A stretch of DNA of 39,731 nt from DASSNR01 sp036278935 (GTDB lineage Bacteria; Gemmatimonadota; Gemmatimonadetes; Gemmatimonadales; Gemmatimonadaceae), in contig DASUKA010000019.1 of the NCBI GenBank assembly GCA_036278935.1, positions 1-39,731 of the forward strand. Reading direction: 5' to 3'. Positions 15,655-22,459 of the stretch are shown here, piece by piece; within the stretch, counting starts at the first letter, position 1, and each line of letters starts with the position of its first letter. Position numbers and translations under genes: made by a program. Under the pieces are notes generated by a model, which saw only the letters and a list, made by a program, of their open reading frames with translations, was not told the DNA's origin and did no database searches.

Positions 15655-16328
15655 GCACGCGCTCCATTCGTGTCGTCCTGGCCGATGATCATGCCGTGGT
15701 GCGCGCGGGGCTCAAGGCTGTGCTCGGCACGGCGTGGGACATCGCGATTGTGGGCGAAGCGGCGAACGGAACCGATGCCCTCACCCTCGCCGAGCAGCTC
15801 CGGCCTGACGTCGTCGTGATGGACCTGGCCATGGATGGCGGCGACGGGATCGAGGCAACGAAGGCGATCGTGGCGCGCGACCTCCCCTCACATGTGCTGA
15901 TACTCACGATGCACAGCGAGGACGATTATCTGGCGCCGCTGCTGGAAGCGGGAGCGAGAGGGTTCCTCATGAAGAGCGCCGCGGATCGTGAGCTCGTGGC
16001 CGCCGTGCGAACGGTCGCGCGGGGCGAGGTCTACGTGCGACCCGCCGCGGAACGCACGCTGGCGCCGCGCATCACGCGTGAGGACCCGCTTCGCGCCGAG
16101 CGCGCCAGGTATGGGCGGCTCACCGAGCGCGAGCGCGAGGTGCTGCGCCTCACCGCGCAAGGCTACTCGGCCCCTGAGATCGGCGAGCAGCTCGCCATCA
16201 GCCCCAAGACGGTGGACACCTACAAGCAGCGCATCCACGACAAGCTCGGCTTCGCGCATCGCGCCGACTACGTGCAGTTCGCGCTCAAGCTCGGTCTGCT
16301 CGCGCGCGGGGCCGGCGCCGAGCCCTGA
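15651..16328 (+). CDS. Response regulator, NarL/FixJ family with LuxR-type HTH
   Basis: The 225-residue regulator has a receiver domain with acidic pocket Asp12/Asp13, phospho-acceptor Asp58 in VVVMDLAMDG, switch Thr86 (LILTMHSEDD) and Lys108 (GFLMKSA). The output domain is a LuxR-type helix-turn-helix: LTEREREVLRLTAQGYS, EIGEQLAISPKTVDTYKQRI, HDKLGF. The start is a GTG in a GTGA overlap with the kinase gene. It would be phosphorylated by that kinase and bind DNA as a dimer. Target genes are unknown; the ATPase gene starting at its last base is an obvious candidate for co-regulation. Confidence 0.94.
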   Translation: MSTRSIRVVLADDHAVVRAGLKAVLGTAWDIAIVGEAANGTDALTLAEQLRPDVVVMDLAMDGGDGIEATKAIVARDLPSHVLILTMHSEDDYLAPLLEAGARGFLMKSAADRELVAAVRTVARGEVYVRPAAERTLAPRITREDPLRAERARYGRLTEREREVLRLTAQGYSAPEIGEQLAISPKTVDTYKQRIHDKLGFAHRADYVQFALKLGLLARGAGAEP

Positions 16329-17449
16329 TGGCGAGTATCATCCTCGAGCAGCTCGGCAAGACCTACCCCAACGGCTACACGGCCGTGCGCGACCTCACGC
16401 TCGAGATCGCCGACGGCGAGTTTCTCGTTCTGGTGGGGCCATCAGGCAGCGGAAAGACCACCGTGTTGCGCATGATCGCGGGGCTGGAAGCGCCCACGCA
16501 TGGCAGCATCAGCATCGGCGAACGCGATGTGACAGTGCTGCCACCTCAGGAGCGCGATGTTGCCATGGTCTTTCAGAGTTACGCGCTCTATCCGCACATG
16601 ACCGTGCGCGAGAATCTCTCGTTCGGCCTGCGCCTGCGGCACCATCCCTCGAGCGTTATTGACCAACGCGTGCATGCGGCGGCCGAGCGCATGGGGATCG
16701 CTCCGCTTCTGGATCGGCGGCCGGCCCAGCTCTCAGGCGGCCAGCGGCAGCGCGTGGCGCTCGGCCGCGCGATCGTGCGCGAGCCGGCGGCATTCCTGTT
16801 CGATGAACCGCTCTCCAATCTCGACGCGCGACTTCGCGTGGAGATGCGCACCGAGCTGGCGCATCTGCATCGCCGCCTGGACGCGACGATGGTCTACGTG
16901 ACACACGATCAGACCGAAGCGATGACACTGGGAGACCGCGTGGCGGTGTTGCACGAGGGCCATCTGCAGCAGGTCGCGCCGCCGCAGGAGCTCTATCGCA
17001 ACCCTGCCAATCAGTTTGTGGCAGGATTCATCGGCACGCCGGCGATGAACTTCATCGATGGCGCGCTTCAGGGAAACGGCCAGCCCCGCACCCTGTGCAC
17101 CAGCACTCTGTCCATCCCCGTGCGCACCGACCACGCCGCGGTGGACGAAGACGAGCCCGTGGTGCTCGGCGTGCGCCCACAGGCGGTCGAAGTTGATGTC
17201 GACGGCCAGGCGGATGGCGCAGACGGCGCGCACGCAGTGGTGGCGCTGGTCGAACCGCTGGGAAGCGAGCAGATCGTCCACGTCGCCCTCGACGACGACA
17301 CGCGCATCGTGGCCGTCGTTCGCCCGGACGTGCCGGTGGCGGAAGACGACCGGGTGACCGTCCGCATCCCGCCGGAGCGCGTGTACCTCTTTCGCGCGCG
17401 CGACGGAGTGCGGATTCCTGTGGCTACTGGTCCCCACTCACATCCGTAG
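16328..17449 (+). CDS. ABC transporter ATP-binding protein, MsmX/UgpC/MalK type
   Basis: The 373-residue ATPase has Walker A GPSGSGKTT (37-45), the Q loop in VFQSYALYPHMTV, signature LSGGQRQRV, Walker B with AAFLFDEPLSNLDARLR, and the H-loop in VYVTHDQTEAMTL. The C-terminal ~120 residues form the OB/TOBE domain typical of carbohydrate importers (FIGTPAMNFIDG, VVLGVRPQAVEV, RIPPERVYLF). Its ATG overlaps the TGA of the response-regulator gene (TGATG). ATPases of this type can serve several sugar permeases. The permease operon at 5161-8392 lacks its own ATPase, so this protein is a plausible partner (inference). The 3' end overlaps the convergent LysM gene by 26 bases. Confidence 0.94.
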   Translation: MASIILEQLGKTYPNGYTAVRDLTLEIADGEFLVLVGPSGSGKTTVLRMIAGLEAPTHGSISIGERDVTVLPPQERDVAMVFQSYALYPHMTVRENLSFGLRLRHHPSSVIDQRVHAAAERMGIAPLLDRRPAQLSGGQRQRVALGRAIVREPAAFLFDEPLSNLDARLRVEMRTELAHLHRRLDATMVYVTHDQTEAMTLGDRVAVLHEGHLQQVAPPQELYRNPANQFVAGFIGTPAMNFIDGALQGNGQPRTLCTSTLSIPVRTDHAAVDEDEPVVLGVRPQAVEVDVDGQADGADGAHAVVALVEPLGSEQIVHVALDDDTRIVAVVRPDVPVAEDDRVTVRIPPERVYLFRARDGVRIPVATGPHSHP

Positions 17450-18206
17450 CCGGGACCATGATGGTCTGGCCCGCTCGGATGCGCGACGAATCCAGGTTGT
17501 TCAACGCTTCGAGCTGCTGCACACTCGTACCATAGCGCCGGGCGATCCCCCAGAGCGAGTCGCCCGGGCGGATCTCGTACTGCTGCTTGTCGCCGCTGGC
17601 CACCACCACATCATCGTGATGGGTGATGCGCCGCACGTAGTGGCGATACGGTACCGAGTACACGGCCACGTGGAAGTGCGGTGGATGGTGCTCCTCCGTG
17701 GCTTCGATCACACCGGTTTTTTCCAGCGAGAGCAGCACGTGCCGCAGCCAGCGCAGGCAGCGACCGTGCGGTTTGCGCAGATCCACGGCAATGCCGGTGG
17801 GGTGCACAGATTCTTCCGCGCTGTTGGGTGGCTGCCACGTTTCGGGCCGCATCGCGCTGGTGACGACCATCGGTTTCCCACATGTGTTGTGGTACTCCGA
17901 GGCCAGGCGGCGCACGAAGGTTCGCGTGGCTGGCTTCACCCACGGAAAGCTGACCTCGCTCAGGCGGTAGTCGCTGTTCCCCGACAGCCGCACGAAGTCA
18001 CCGGCGTGAGCGGCCTTCTTGAACCCCTTCGACGTCTCGTAAAAGTGTAGATCATGTGCGACGGCATAGTGGTACATCCGACCCACGCTCGACGGCGATC
18101 CACGAAGCGACTGCGCGCTGAGGTAGCGCGGCATGGCGGCGAGGACCGAAATGATTACGAGCGAGCGGAGTGCGGGGGATGTTCGGGATGTCCACATGAT
18201 GCCCAT
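17424..18206 (-). CDS. Exported DUF5715/VanY-like peptidase domain protein with C-terminal LysM
   Basis: From ATG 18206 the protein has 260 residues with a signal peptide (hydrophobic stretch LRSLVIISVLAAM, cleavage near YLSAQ). The middle domain resembles Zn-dependent D,D-peptidases of the M15/DUF5715 group: SVHPTGIAVDLR corresponds to the S-x-H-x6-D metal site and HHPPHFHVAVY to the second histidine site. The C-terminus is one LysM module: YEIRPGDSLWGIARRYGTSV, then QLEALNNLDSSRIRAGQTI. It probably binds and trims or remodels peptidoglycan in the periplasm. Alternative starts are ATG 18197 and ATG 18275; no Shine-Dalgarno settles this. Its 3' end overlaps the ABC ATPase gene on the other strand. 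Confidence 0.85.
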   Translation of the reverse strand: MGIMWTSRTSPALRSLVIISVLAAMPRYLSAQSLRGSPSSVGRMYHYAVAHDLHFYETSKGFKKAAHAGDFVRLSGNSDYRLSEVSFPWVKPATRTFVRRLASEYHNTCGKPMVVTSAMRPETWQPPNSAEESVHPTGIAVDLRKPHGRCLRWLRHVLLSLEKTGVIEATEEHHPPHFHVAVYSVPYRHYVRRITHHDDVVVASGDKQQYEIRPGDSLWGIARRYGTSVQQLEALNNLDSSRIRAGQTIMVPATDVSGDQ

Positions 18207-18337
18207 CAACGACTGGAGGGATGGTAGAGGGCGCCTGGGGAAGGCGCCGCGATGCACGCGTCCCGCGTAGCTCATGTGCGACGACCACGATGGCTCGCGG
18301 TTACACGAGCGGCAATCCTGCGTCATCTCTCTACACA

Positions 18338-18360
18338 GAGTCCGCATGAGTCCGCTGGAG
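18338..18360 (+). promoter_or_regulatory. Direct repeat and ribosome site before the TPR gene
   Basis: GAGTCCGC occurs twice with a 10-base period (18338-18345 and 18348-18355), directly before the ribosome-binding GGAGGAG that precedes the ATG at 18369. A GGCGCC inverted pair lies further upstream at 18230-18248. The ribosome site fixes the start; the meaning of the repeat is unknown. Confidence 0.4.
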
Positions 18361-18368
18361 GAGTTCGC

Positions 18369-19982
18369 ATGAATGAGACGTGGGAGACGCGCTGGGAAGC
18401 GTACAACCAAGCAGGACGCCGCCTGTTCGGTGTGGGCGACTACCCGCAGGCCGAACAAGCCTTCGAGAACGCGATCCAGGAGGCGGCGCGCGCTGGTACC
18501 GATAACCTGCAACTTGCTTCGAGTTTGAGCAACCTCGGCCAACTCAAATGCAAGCAGAGAGAGTTCGGCCAGGCCGAGGTACTCGTGCAACGCTCGCTCG
18601 ACATCCGAGAACGGGTGCTGGGAGCCGAGCACCACGACCTGGTGCAGCCGCTGACCACGCTGGGCATGCTGCATGCCACCCGTGGTGAGACCGAGCAGGC
18701 CGAAGCATGTTTCCGCCGCGCCCTTGCCATCGGCGAGCAACACGGCGGTCCGGAGCATCCGGAGCTGGCGGTCCTGCTGAACAACCTCGCGAGGTTGCAC
18801 TTCCGCTGTGGCAACTTTGCTACAGCCGGTGAGTTTCTCACCCGGGTGCTCGACATCAAGCGGAAGTCCGTGGGCGAGGATCACCCGGAAGTCGCGGCCG
18901 TCCTTCGCAGCCTGGCCAAGGTACACTACGCGCAGCTCGACTACGAGGGCGCTGAGGCGTTGACGCGGCAGGCGCTGGCGACTCGCATGCGGCTGGAGGC
19001 GAGCGACGCGCCGGCAGTGCAGATGCAGGCGGAGAGCACGCAGGAGAAATCCGACGGCACCACCGGACTCCTGATCGCTCAACAGGCGGCGGATGCATTA
19101 CCTACCGCGAGCGAGCCCGCCCCGAGTCCGCACGCGGAGGCGGCGCTGGCCGCGCTCGAAGAAGCTGCGCGGCTGTATCACCCGGAAGCGATCGAGAACG
19201 ACGAGAGCGCTTCCGCGGCGCGCGCCGAGGTGCTGGATCCCATCGAAGTGCCGGAGCCGATCGAGATCTCGGAGGCGATCGAGATACCGGAGGCGATCGA
19301 GATACCCGAGGCTGTCGAGATCCCGGAGGCTGCCGAGATCCCGGAGGCCGCCGAGATCCCGGAGGCCGCAGCGGTTGCGGCGGCAACCACGTCGCGGCGA
19401 TGGTGGAGACGGGGGGCAGCGGCCAGGCGCCCGGCGTCGTGGACCCGACCGCCTTCGTGGAAGATGGGCGTGGCCGCGGCGGTCGTCGTGAGCGTGGCCG
19501 GCGTCTCCATCGCCTTGGCGCACGGCGGCGAGCCGGCGCACGGCGCGATGGCATCCGCGCAGAAGCAGACCGCGGCCACGACGATGGCGGAGACTGGCAC
19601 GGAAGCGCCCGTGGCAGGCGTGGTGGATGGCGCGCTCAGCCAGCGCACCGGGCAAACGGCAGCTGTCCACGTGGTGCCCACCAACGCCACGATGGTGGCG
19701 ACGGCGGCCGCGGAGCCACCAGAGGCGCGGCTGGCTCCCTGGTCCCCTCGGCATCGCGTCCGTCGTCCGGCGGCAGACTCCGCCGCGCTGCCCGCGCTCC
19801 CGGCTCCGAGTGAGGAGATGCGGCACAGCGTCGCGCGGGCATCGCGGGTGATCGATGCCCGGCTCGATCCACACTCACTCGTCAACCAGATCAAGCGGGC
19901 GCAGCTCGCCGTCGATTCGGCAGGCCGCATCACCGCCAAATCGCCGTTCTGGAACCCGTTCAAGGACCCGCATCAGCGGTGA
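18369..19982 (+). CDS. TPR protein with hexapeptide repeat, single membrane helix and C-terminal tail
   Basis: The start ATG 18369 has a strong GGAGGAG site, giving 537 residues. Residues ~1-210 are kinesin-light-chain-like tetratricopeptide repeats (for example ALAIGEQHGGPEHPELAVLL, NNLARLHFRCGNFATAGEFL). Residues 291-332 are seven tandem hexapeptides of the type A-(I/V/A)-E-I-P-E. A basic patch (RRWWRRG) is followed by a single membrane helix at about 366-384 (MGVAAAVVVSVAGVSIALA). The remaining ~150 residues would be extracytoplasmic, Ala/Pro-rich, and end in a conserved-looking segment with IDARLDPHSLVNQIKRAQL. The layout suggests a cytoplasmic protein-interaction platform anchored to the membrane. 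No enzymatic domain is seen and the function is unknown. Confidence 0.85.
   Translation: MNETWETRWEAYNQAGRRLFGVGDYPQAEQAFENAIQEAARAGTDNLQLASSLSNLGQLKCKQREFGQAEVLVQRSLDIRERVLGAEHHDLVQPLTTLGMLHATRGETEQAEACFRRALAIGEQHGGPEHPELAVLLNNLARLHFRCGNFATAGEFLTRVLDIKRKSVGEDHPEVAAVLRSLAKVHYAQLDYEGAEALTRQALATRMRLEASDAPAVQMQAESTQEKSDGTTGLLIAQQAADALPTASEPAPSPHAEAALAALEEAARLYHPEAIENDESASAARAEVLDPIEVPEPIEISEAIEIPEAIEIPEAVEIPEAAEIPEAAEIPEAAAVAAATTSRRWWRRGAAARRPASWTRPPSWKMGVAAAVVVSVAGVSIALAHGGEPAHGAMASAQKQTAATTMAETGTEAPVAGVVDGALSQRTGQTAAVHVVPTNATMVATAAAEPPEARLAPWSPRHRVRRPAADSAALPALPAPSEEMRHSVARASRVIDARLDPHSLVNQIKRAQLAVDSAGRITAKSPFWNPFKDPHQR
19239..19364 (+). repeat. Seven tandem 18-nt units encoding hexapeptides
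   Basis: Units of the type GAGGCNNNCGAGATNCCG repeat in frame, encoding PIEVPE, PIEISE, AIEIPE (twice), AVEIPE and AAEIPE (twice). The later copies are nearly identical in DNA, which points to recent expansion by slippage or unequal exchange. Confidence 0.9.
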
Positions 19983-20287
19983 GGCGAGGCACCCGCAGGG
20001 TGTGGATTCAGATAGGGATGACTCCCTGGCAGATGATCGAGCGCCACGCCGTCTGAATGCGCTGACCACGCGAGTGGTGCAGGAACAACGAGTGACATGC
20101 ACATGAACCGCCACGGCGACGCCGTGGCGGTTCATGTGCTTCTGGGAGGATGAGTCATCGGCCGACGTGATGAGACACGCCGTTCACCCTTCGGCACCGT
20201 GCATTCGCCCCAATTTCGTACCGGCGCGAACGTGGTGGATTCTAGCTTGACCTCGTGGCACAACGAACATTCACCCGAGGTACAGTC
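19983..20287. other. Intergenic region of 305 bases
   Basis: It contains the long hairpin at 20099-20139 and, close to the lipoprotein start, a GAGGT ribosome site. A TTGACC at 20247-20252 could be a -35 element but no good -10 follows. No further reading frame with coding character was seen. Confidence 0.6.
20099..20139. terminator. Perfect 19-bp hairpin downstream of the TPR gene
   Basis: Arms 20099-20117 and 20121-20139 are exact reverse complements around the loop GAC. No T-run follows on either strand. Its place 117 bases after the TPR gene suits a terminator or mRNA-stabilising structure. Confidence 0.6.
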
Positions 20288-20908
20288 ATGCCCGAATCGA
20301 TTACGACCCGTCACTCGCTTGTCAGCGCTGCGCGCGCTCATGCACGCTTCATCGCATGTCTCGCTCTCGCTGTCCTGATCACGGCGTGCAGCGCTGACGC
20401 GCCGACAGCACCCGGGACTCATATCGCGACGACACCTCTCGCATCGAAAGGCCCGGGCGGTGGCGGCGACGACGGTGGCAGTGGTGGTGGCGGCGGTGGC
20501 GGGGGAGGCGGCGGTAGCGGGAGCGGGAGTGGGAGTGGTGGGGGCACACAGACGCCCGTAGCGCAGGGCCCGCTCGCCGGCGTATGGGCCGGGGAGGAGA
20601 CGTGGGCCACCGGCGTCGCGCAATGGACCGTGCAGGTGATTCAGGACAGCGGTAGCACCACTCTGTCGGGATCCGCGACCACGACGCTCCAGCTGATCAC
20701 CTCGTCCAACCGTACCATGGCCGGTACGGTGCTCGACTCGACGCATGTCACCATGAACTTCATCACCCCGGGCGGTAAGCCGGGCAGAACGGCCAGCGCC
20801 CGCATCGAGACGGCGAATTTCACGCTGTCGCCCGACGGCCGGACGCTGAGCGGACCGATCACCCCATTCGAGCCGGGGATCGTGACGACGCTCACGCTGC
20901 GGCGATAG
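20288..20908 (+). CDS. Putative lipoprotein with poly-glycine linker
   Basis: The ATG at 20288 follows a GAGGT ribosome site; a GTG at 20255 in frame is less likely. The 206-residue product has a lipoprotein signal ending in VLITAC, so Cys34 is the predicted lipidation site. A linker of ~30 Gly/Ser/Asp residues (about 57-88) separates the anchor from a ~115-residue C-terminal domain of alternating beta-strand character (LAGVWAGEETWATG, TVQVIQDSGSTTLSGSATT, MAGTVLDSTHVTMNF, TLTLRR). This looks like a small beta-sandwich or barrel displayed away from the membrane. No family was recognised. It stands alone between two hairpins. Confidence 0.75.
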   Translation: MPESITTRHSLVSAARAHARFIACLALAVLITACSADAPTAPGTHIATTPLASKGPGGGGDDGGSGGGGGGGGGGGSGSGSGSGGGTQTPVAQGPLAGVWAGEETWATGVAQWTVQVIQDSGSTTLSGSATTTLQLITSSNRTMAGTVLDSTHVTMNFITPGGKPGRTASARIETANFTLSPDGRTLSGPITPFEPGIVTTLTLRR

Positions 20909-20928
20909 AGGCTCCAATGCGGAGGGAG

Positions 20929-20956
20929 ACACCCCGGTCCTCATCGGCCGGGGTGT
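20929..20956 (+). terminator. Terminator-like hairpin after the lipoprotein gene
   Basis: ACACCCCGG (20929-20937) pairs perfectly with CCGGGGTGT (20948-20956), 20 bases after the stop codon, and is followed by TTCG rather than a T-run. Confidence 0.6.
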
Positions 20957-21142
20957 TCGACCGAAGGAGGCCGCATGTGCGTGGCATCTCACAATCGGGC
21001 ACCGAACGGCTCGCAACGGAGCTCGGGATCCAACCCCGATTTCTCAGCGCCCAACCCCCGTCGCTCGTATTGACTTCAGGGACGCTACGCACCGCGGCCT
21101 CTCACGTTCCACCCGCCTCTCTCACCTCCGCCCCCTGAACGC

Positions 21143-22396
21143 ATGTCCAGCTCTCACGCCCGCCTCGCCGCCACCGCGGCACTTCTCGCCTTCATCGCCG
21201 CCCCGCTCGCCGCGCAGCGCCGCGCGTCCCCCTACGCCGGCGACACGGCCAACACGCAGATCAAGGAGATGGTCTCCCGCCTCTCGCTCGACCATTACAA
21301 GGCCACCATCAAGGGGCTCACGAAGTTCGGCGACCGCAGGCAGGGCACGGCTCGCAATCGCGCCGCCCTCGACTGGATCGAGGCGCAGCTCAAGAGCTAC
21401 GGCTGCACGAACACGCACCGTCTCACGTACAACTACGCGCCCCGGCCGCGACGCGCGCGGAATACCCAGCGCCCGCCGCTGACCGCCGCCCAGCGCGAAG
21501 CCTTTCGGCGCGCACGGGAGAACAGGAGAGGTGCGGGCGGCTCGCGCGCGCGTGGCAATCGTGGGCCCACCGGTGTGAACCGGGATTCGCTCAAGCAGCC
21601 AGATCCCACGCTCCGCGCGCTCGATACGCCGCCGAGCGTTCCCGGCGAGCGGCAGGACCTCTACTGCACCAAGATCGGCTCCGTGCACCCGGATGAGATG
21701 TACATCGTGAGCGGCCACATGGACGGCATCGGCTGGGGCCAAGCCGCCAACGACGACGGTTCGGGCACCGCGCTGGTCATGGAACTTGCCCGCGTGTTCA
21801 GCATGCCCGACGTGAAGACGAACGTCTCCATTCGCTTCATCCTCTGGAACAACGAGGAGACCGGGCTGAACGGATCACGCGCGTACGTGGAGCAGCGCGC
21901 CGCGCTGCAGGGGAAGGAAGATCCGGCGGGCTCTGGCAAGTACCCCGAGCCGAAGTGGCTGGGGATGATCCAGCATGACATGATGATGTTCGACCACGGG
22001 ATGCCGGACGCCAATGGCAAGGTGAGCAAGACGCAACGCCCCGAGGCCGATGTGAACATCGAGTTCCAGTCAACGTCCAAGTTCGCCGAGGGGGCGGAGA
22101 AGCTGGCGTGGATCTTCCGCGATGCCAACGAGAACTACGCCACCGACTATCCCGCCGCCGTCGGCCCGCACATGACCAACACCGACTCGGCACCGTTCCA
22201 GGACCTCGTGCCGGCCATCACGCTGCGCGAGAATCAGCGCGGCCAGCAGATCGGCGCGGGGTGGGACCCGAACTGGCACCAGCCCACGGACGTCTTCTCC
22301 ACCTACAGCGACAAGGATTTCCGTCTCGGTCTCAACGCGGCGCAGACCACGCTCGGCGCGGTCGCCACACTCGCCGGTGCGCACCTGACGCGATAG
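21143..22396 (+). CDS. Exported M28-family metallopeptidase
   Basis: The 417-residue protein starts with a signal peptide (hydrophobic LAATAALLAFIAAPLAAQ). Zinc ligands of the M28 aminopeptidase fold are visible: His192 in VSGHMDG, Asp204 in ANDDGSG, the Glu238/Glu239 pair in WNNEETG, Asp279 in MIQHDMMM, and the late His in NWHQPTDVF. The enzyme should be a co-catalytic di-zinc exopeptidase acting on peptides in the periplasm. An Arg/Pro/Gly-rich segment (about 100-145) interrupts the N-terminal part and is unusual. The gene is followed by a long imperfect hairpin shared with the convergent amidase gene. Confidence 0.92.
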   Translation: MSSSHARLAATAALLAFIAAPLAAQRRASPYAGDTANTQIKEMVSRLSLDHYKATIKGLTKFGDRRQGTARNRAALDWIEAQLKSYGCTNTHRLTYNYAPRPRRARNTQRPPLTAAQREAFRRARENRRGAGGSRARGNRGPTGVNRDSLKQPDPTLRALDTPPSVPGERQDLYCTKIGSVHPDEMYIVSGHMDGIGWGQAANDDGSGTALVMELARVFSMPDVKTNVSIRFILWNNEETGLNGSRAYVEQRAALQGKEDPAGSGKYPEPKWLGMIQHDMMMFDHGMPDANGKVSKTQRPEADVNIEFQSTSKFAEGAEKLAWIFRDANENYATDYPAAVGPHMTNTDSAPFQDLVPAITLRENQRGQQIGAGWDPNWHQPTDVFSTYSDKDFRLGLNAAQTTLGAVATLAGAHLTR

Positions 22397-22397
22397 G

Positions 22398-22458
22398 GCG
22401 CCCGGGCTTACGATTCGCGCGCCGTGATGTATGCGGCGCGCGGATCGCAACCGGGCGC
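22398..22458. terminator. Bidirectional terminator-like hairpin between convergent genes
   Basis: GCGCCCGG (22398-22405) pairs with CCGGGCGC (22451-22458). Inside it, 22411-22423 pairs with 22435-22447 over 13 positions with one T-G wobble. It fills the 63-base gap between the M28 and amidase stops. Confidence 0.65.
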
Positions 22459-22459
22459 G

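Noticed and set aside
17424..19082. Minus-strand frame of 552 codons extending the LysM protein upstream
   Set aside because: The upstream half is antisense to the TPR gene, which has a strong ribosome site and motifs; a signal peptide begins near 18206.
19239..19364. Regular 18-nt repeats considered as a CRISPR array
   Set aside because: The units are contiguous without spacers, in frame, and encode a hexapeptide repeat.
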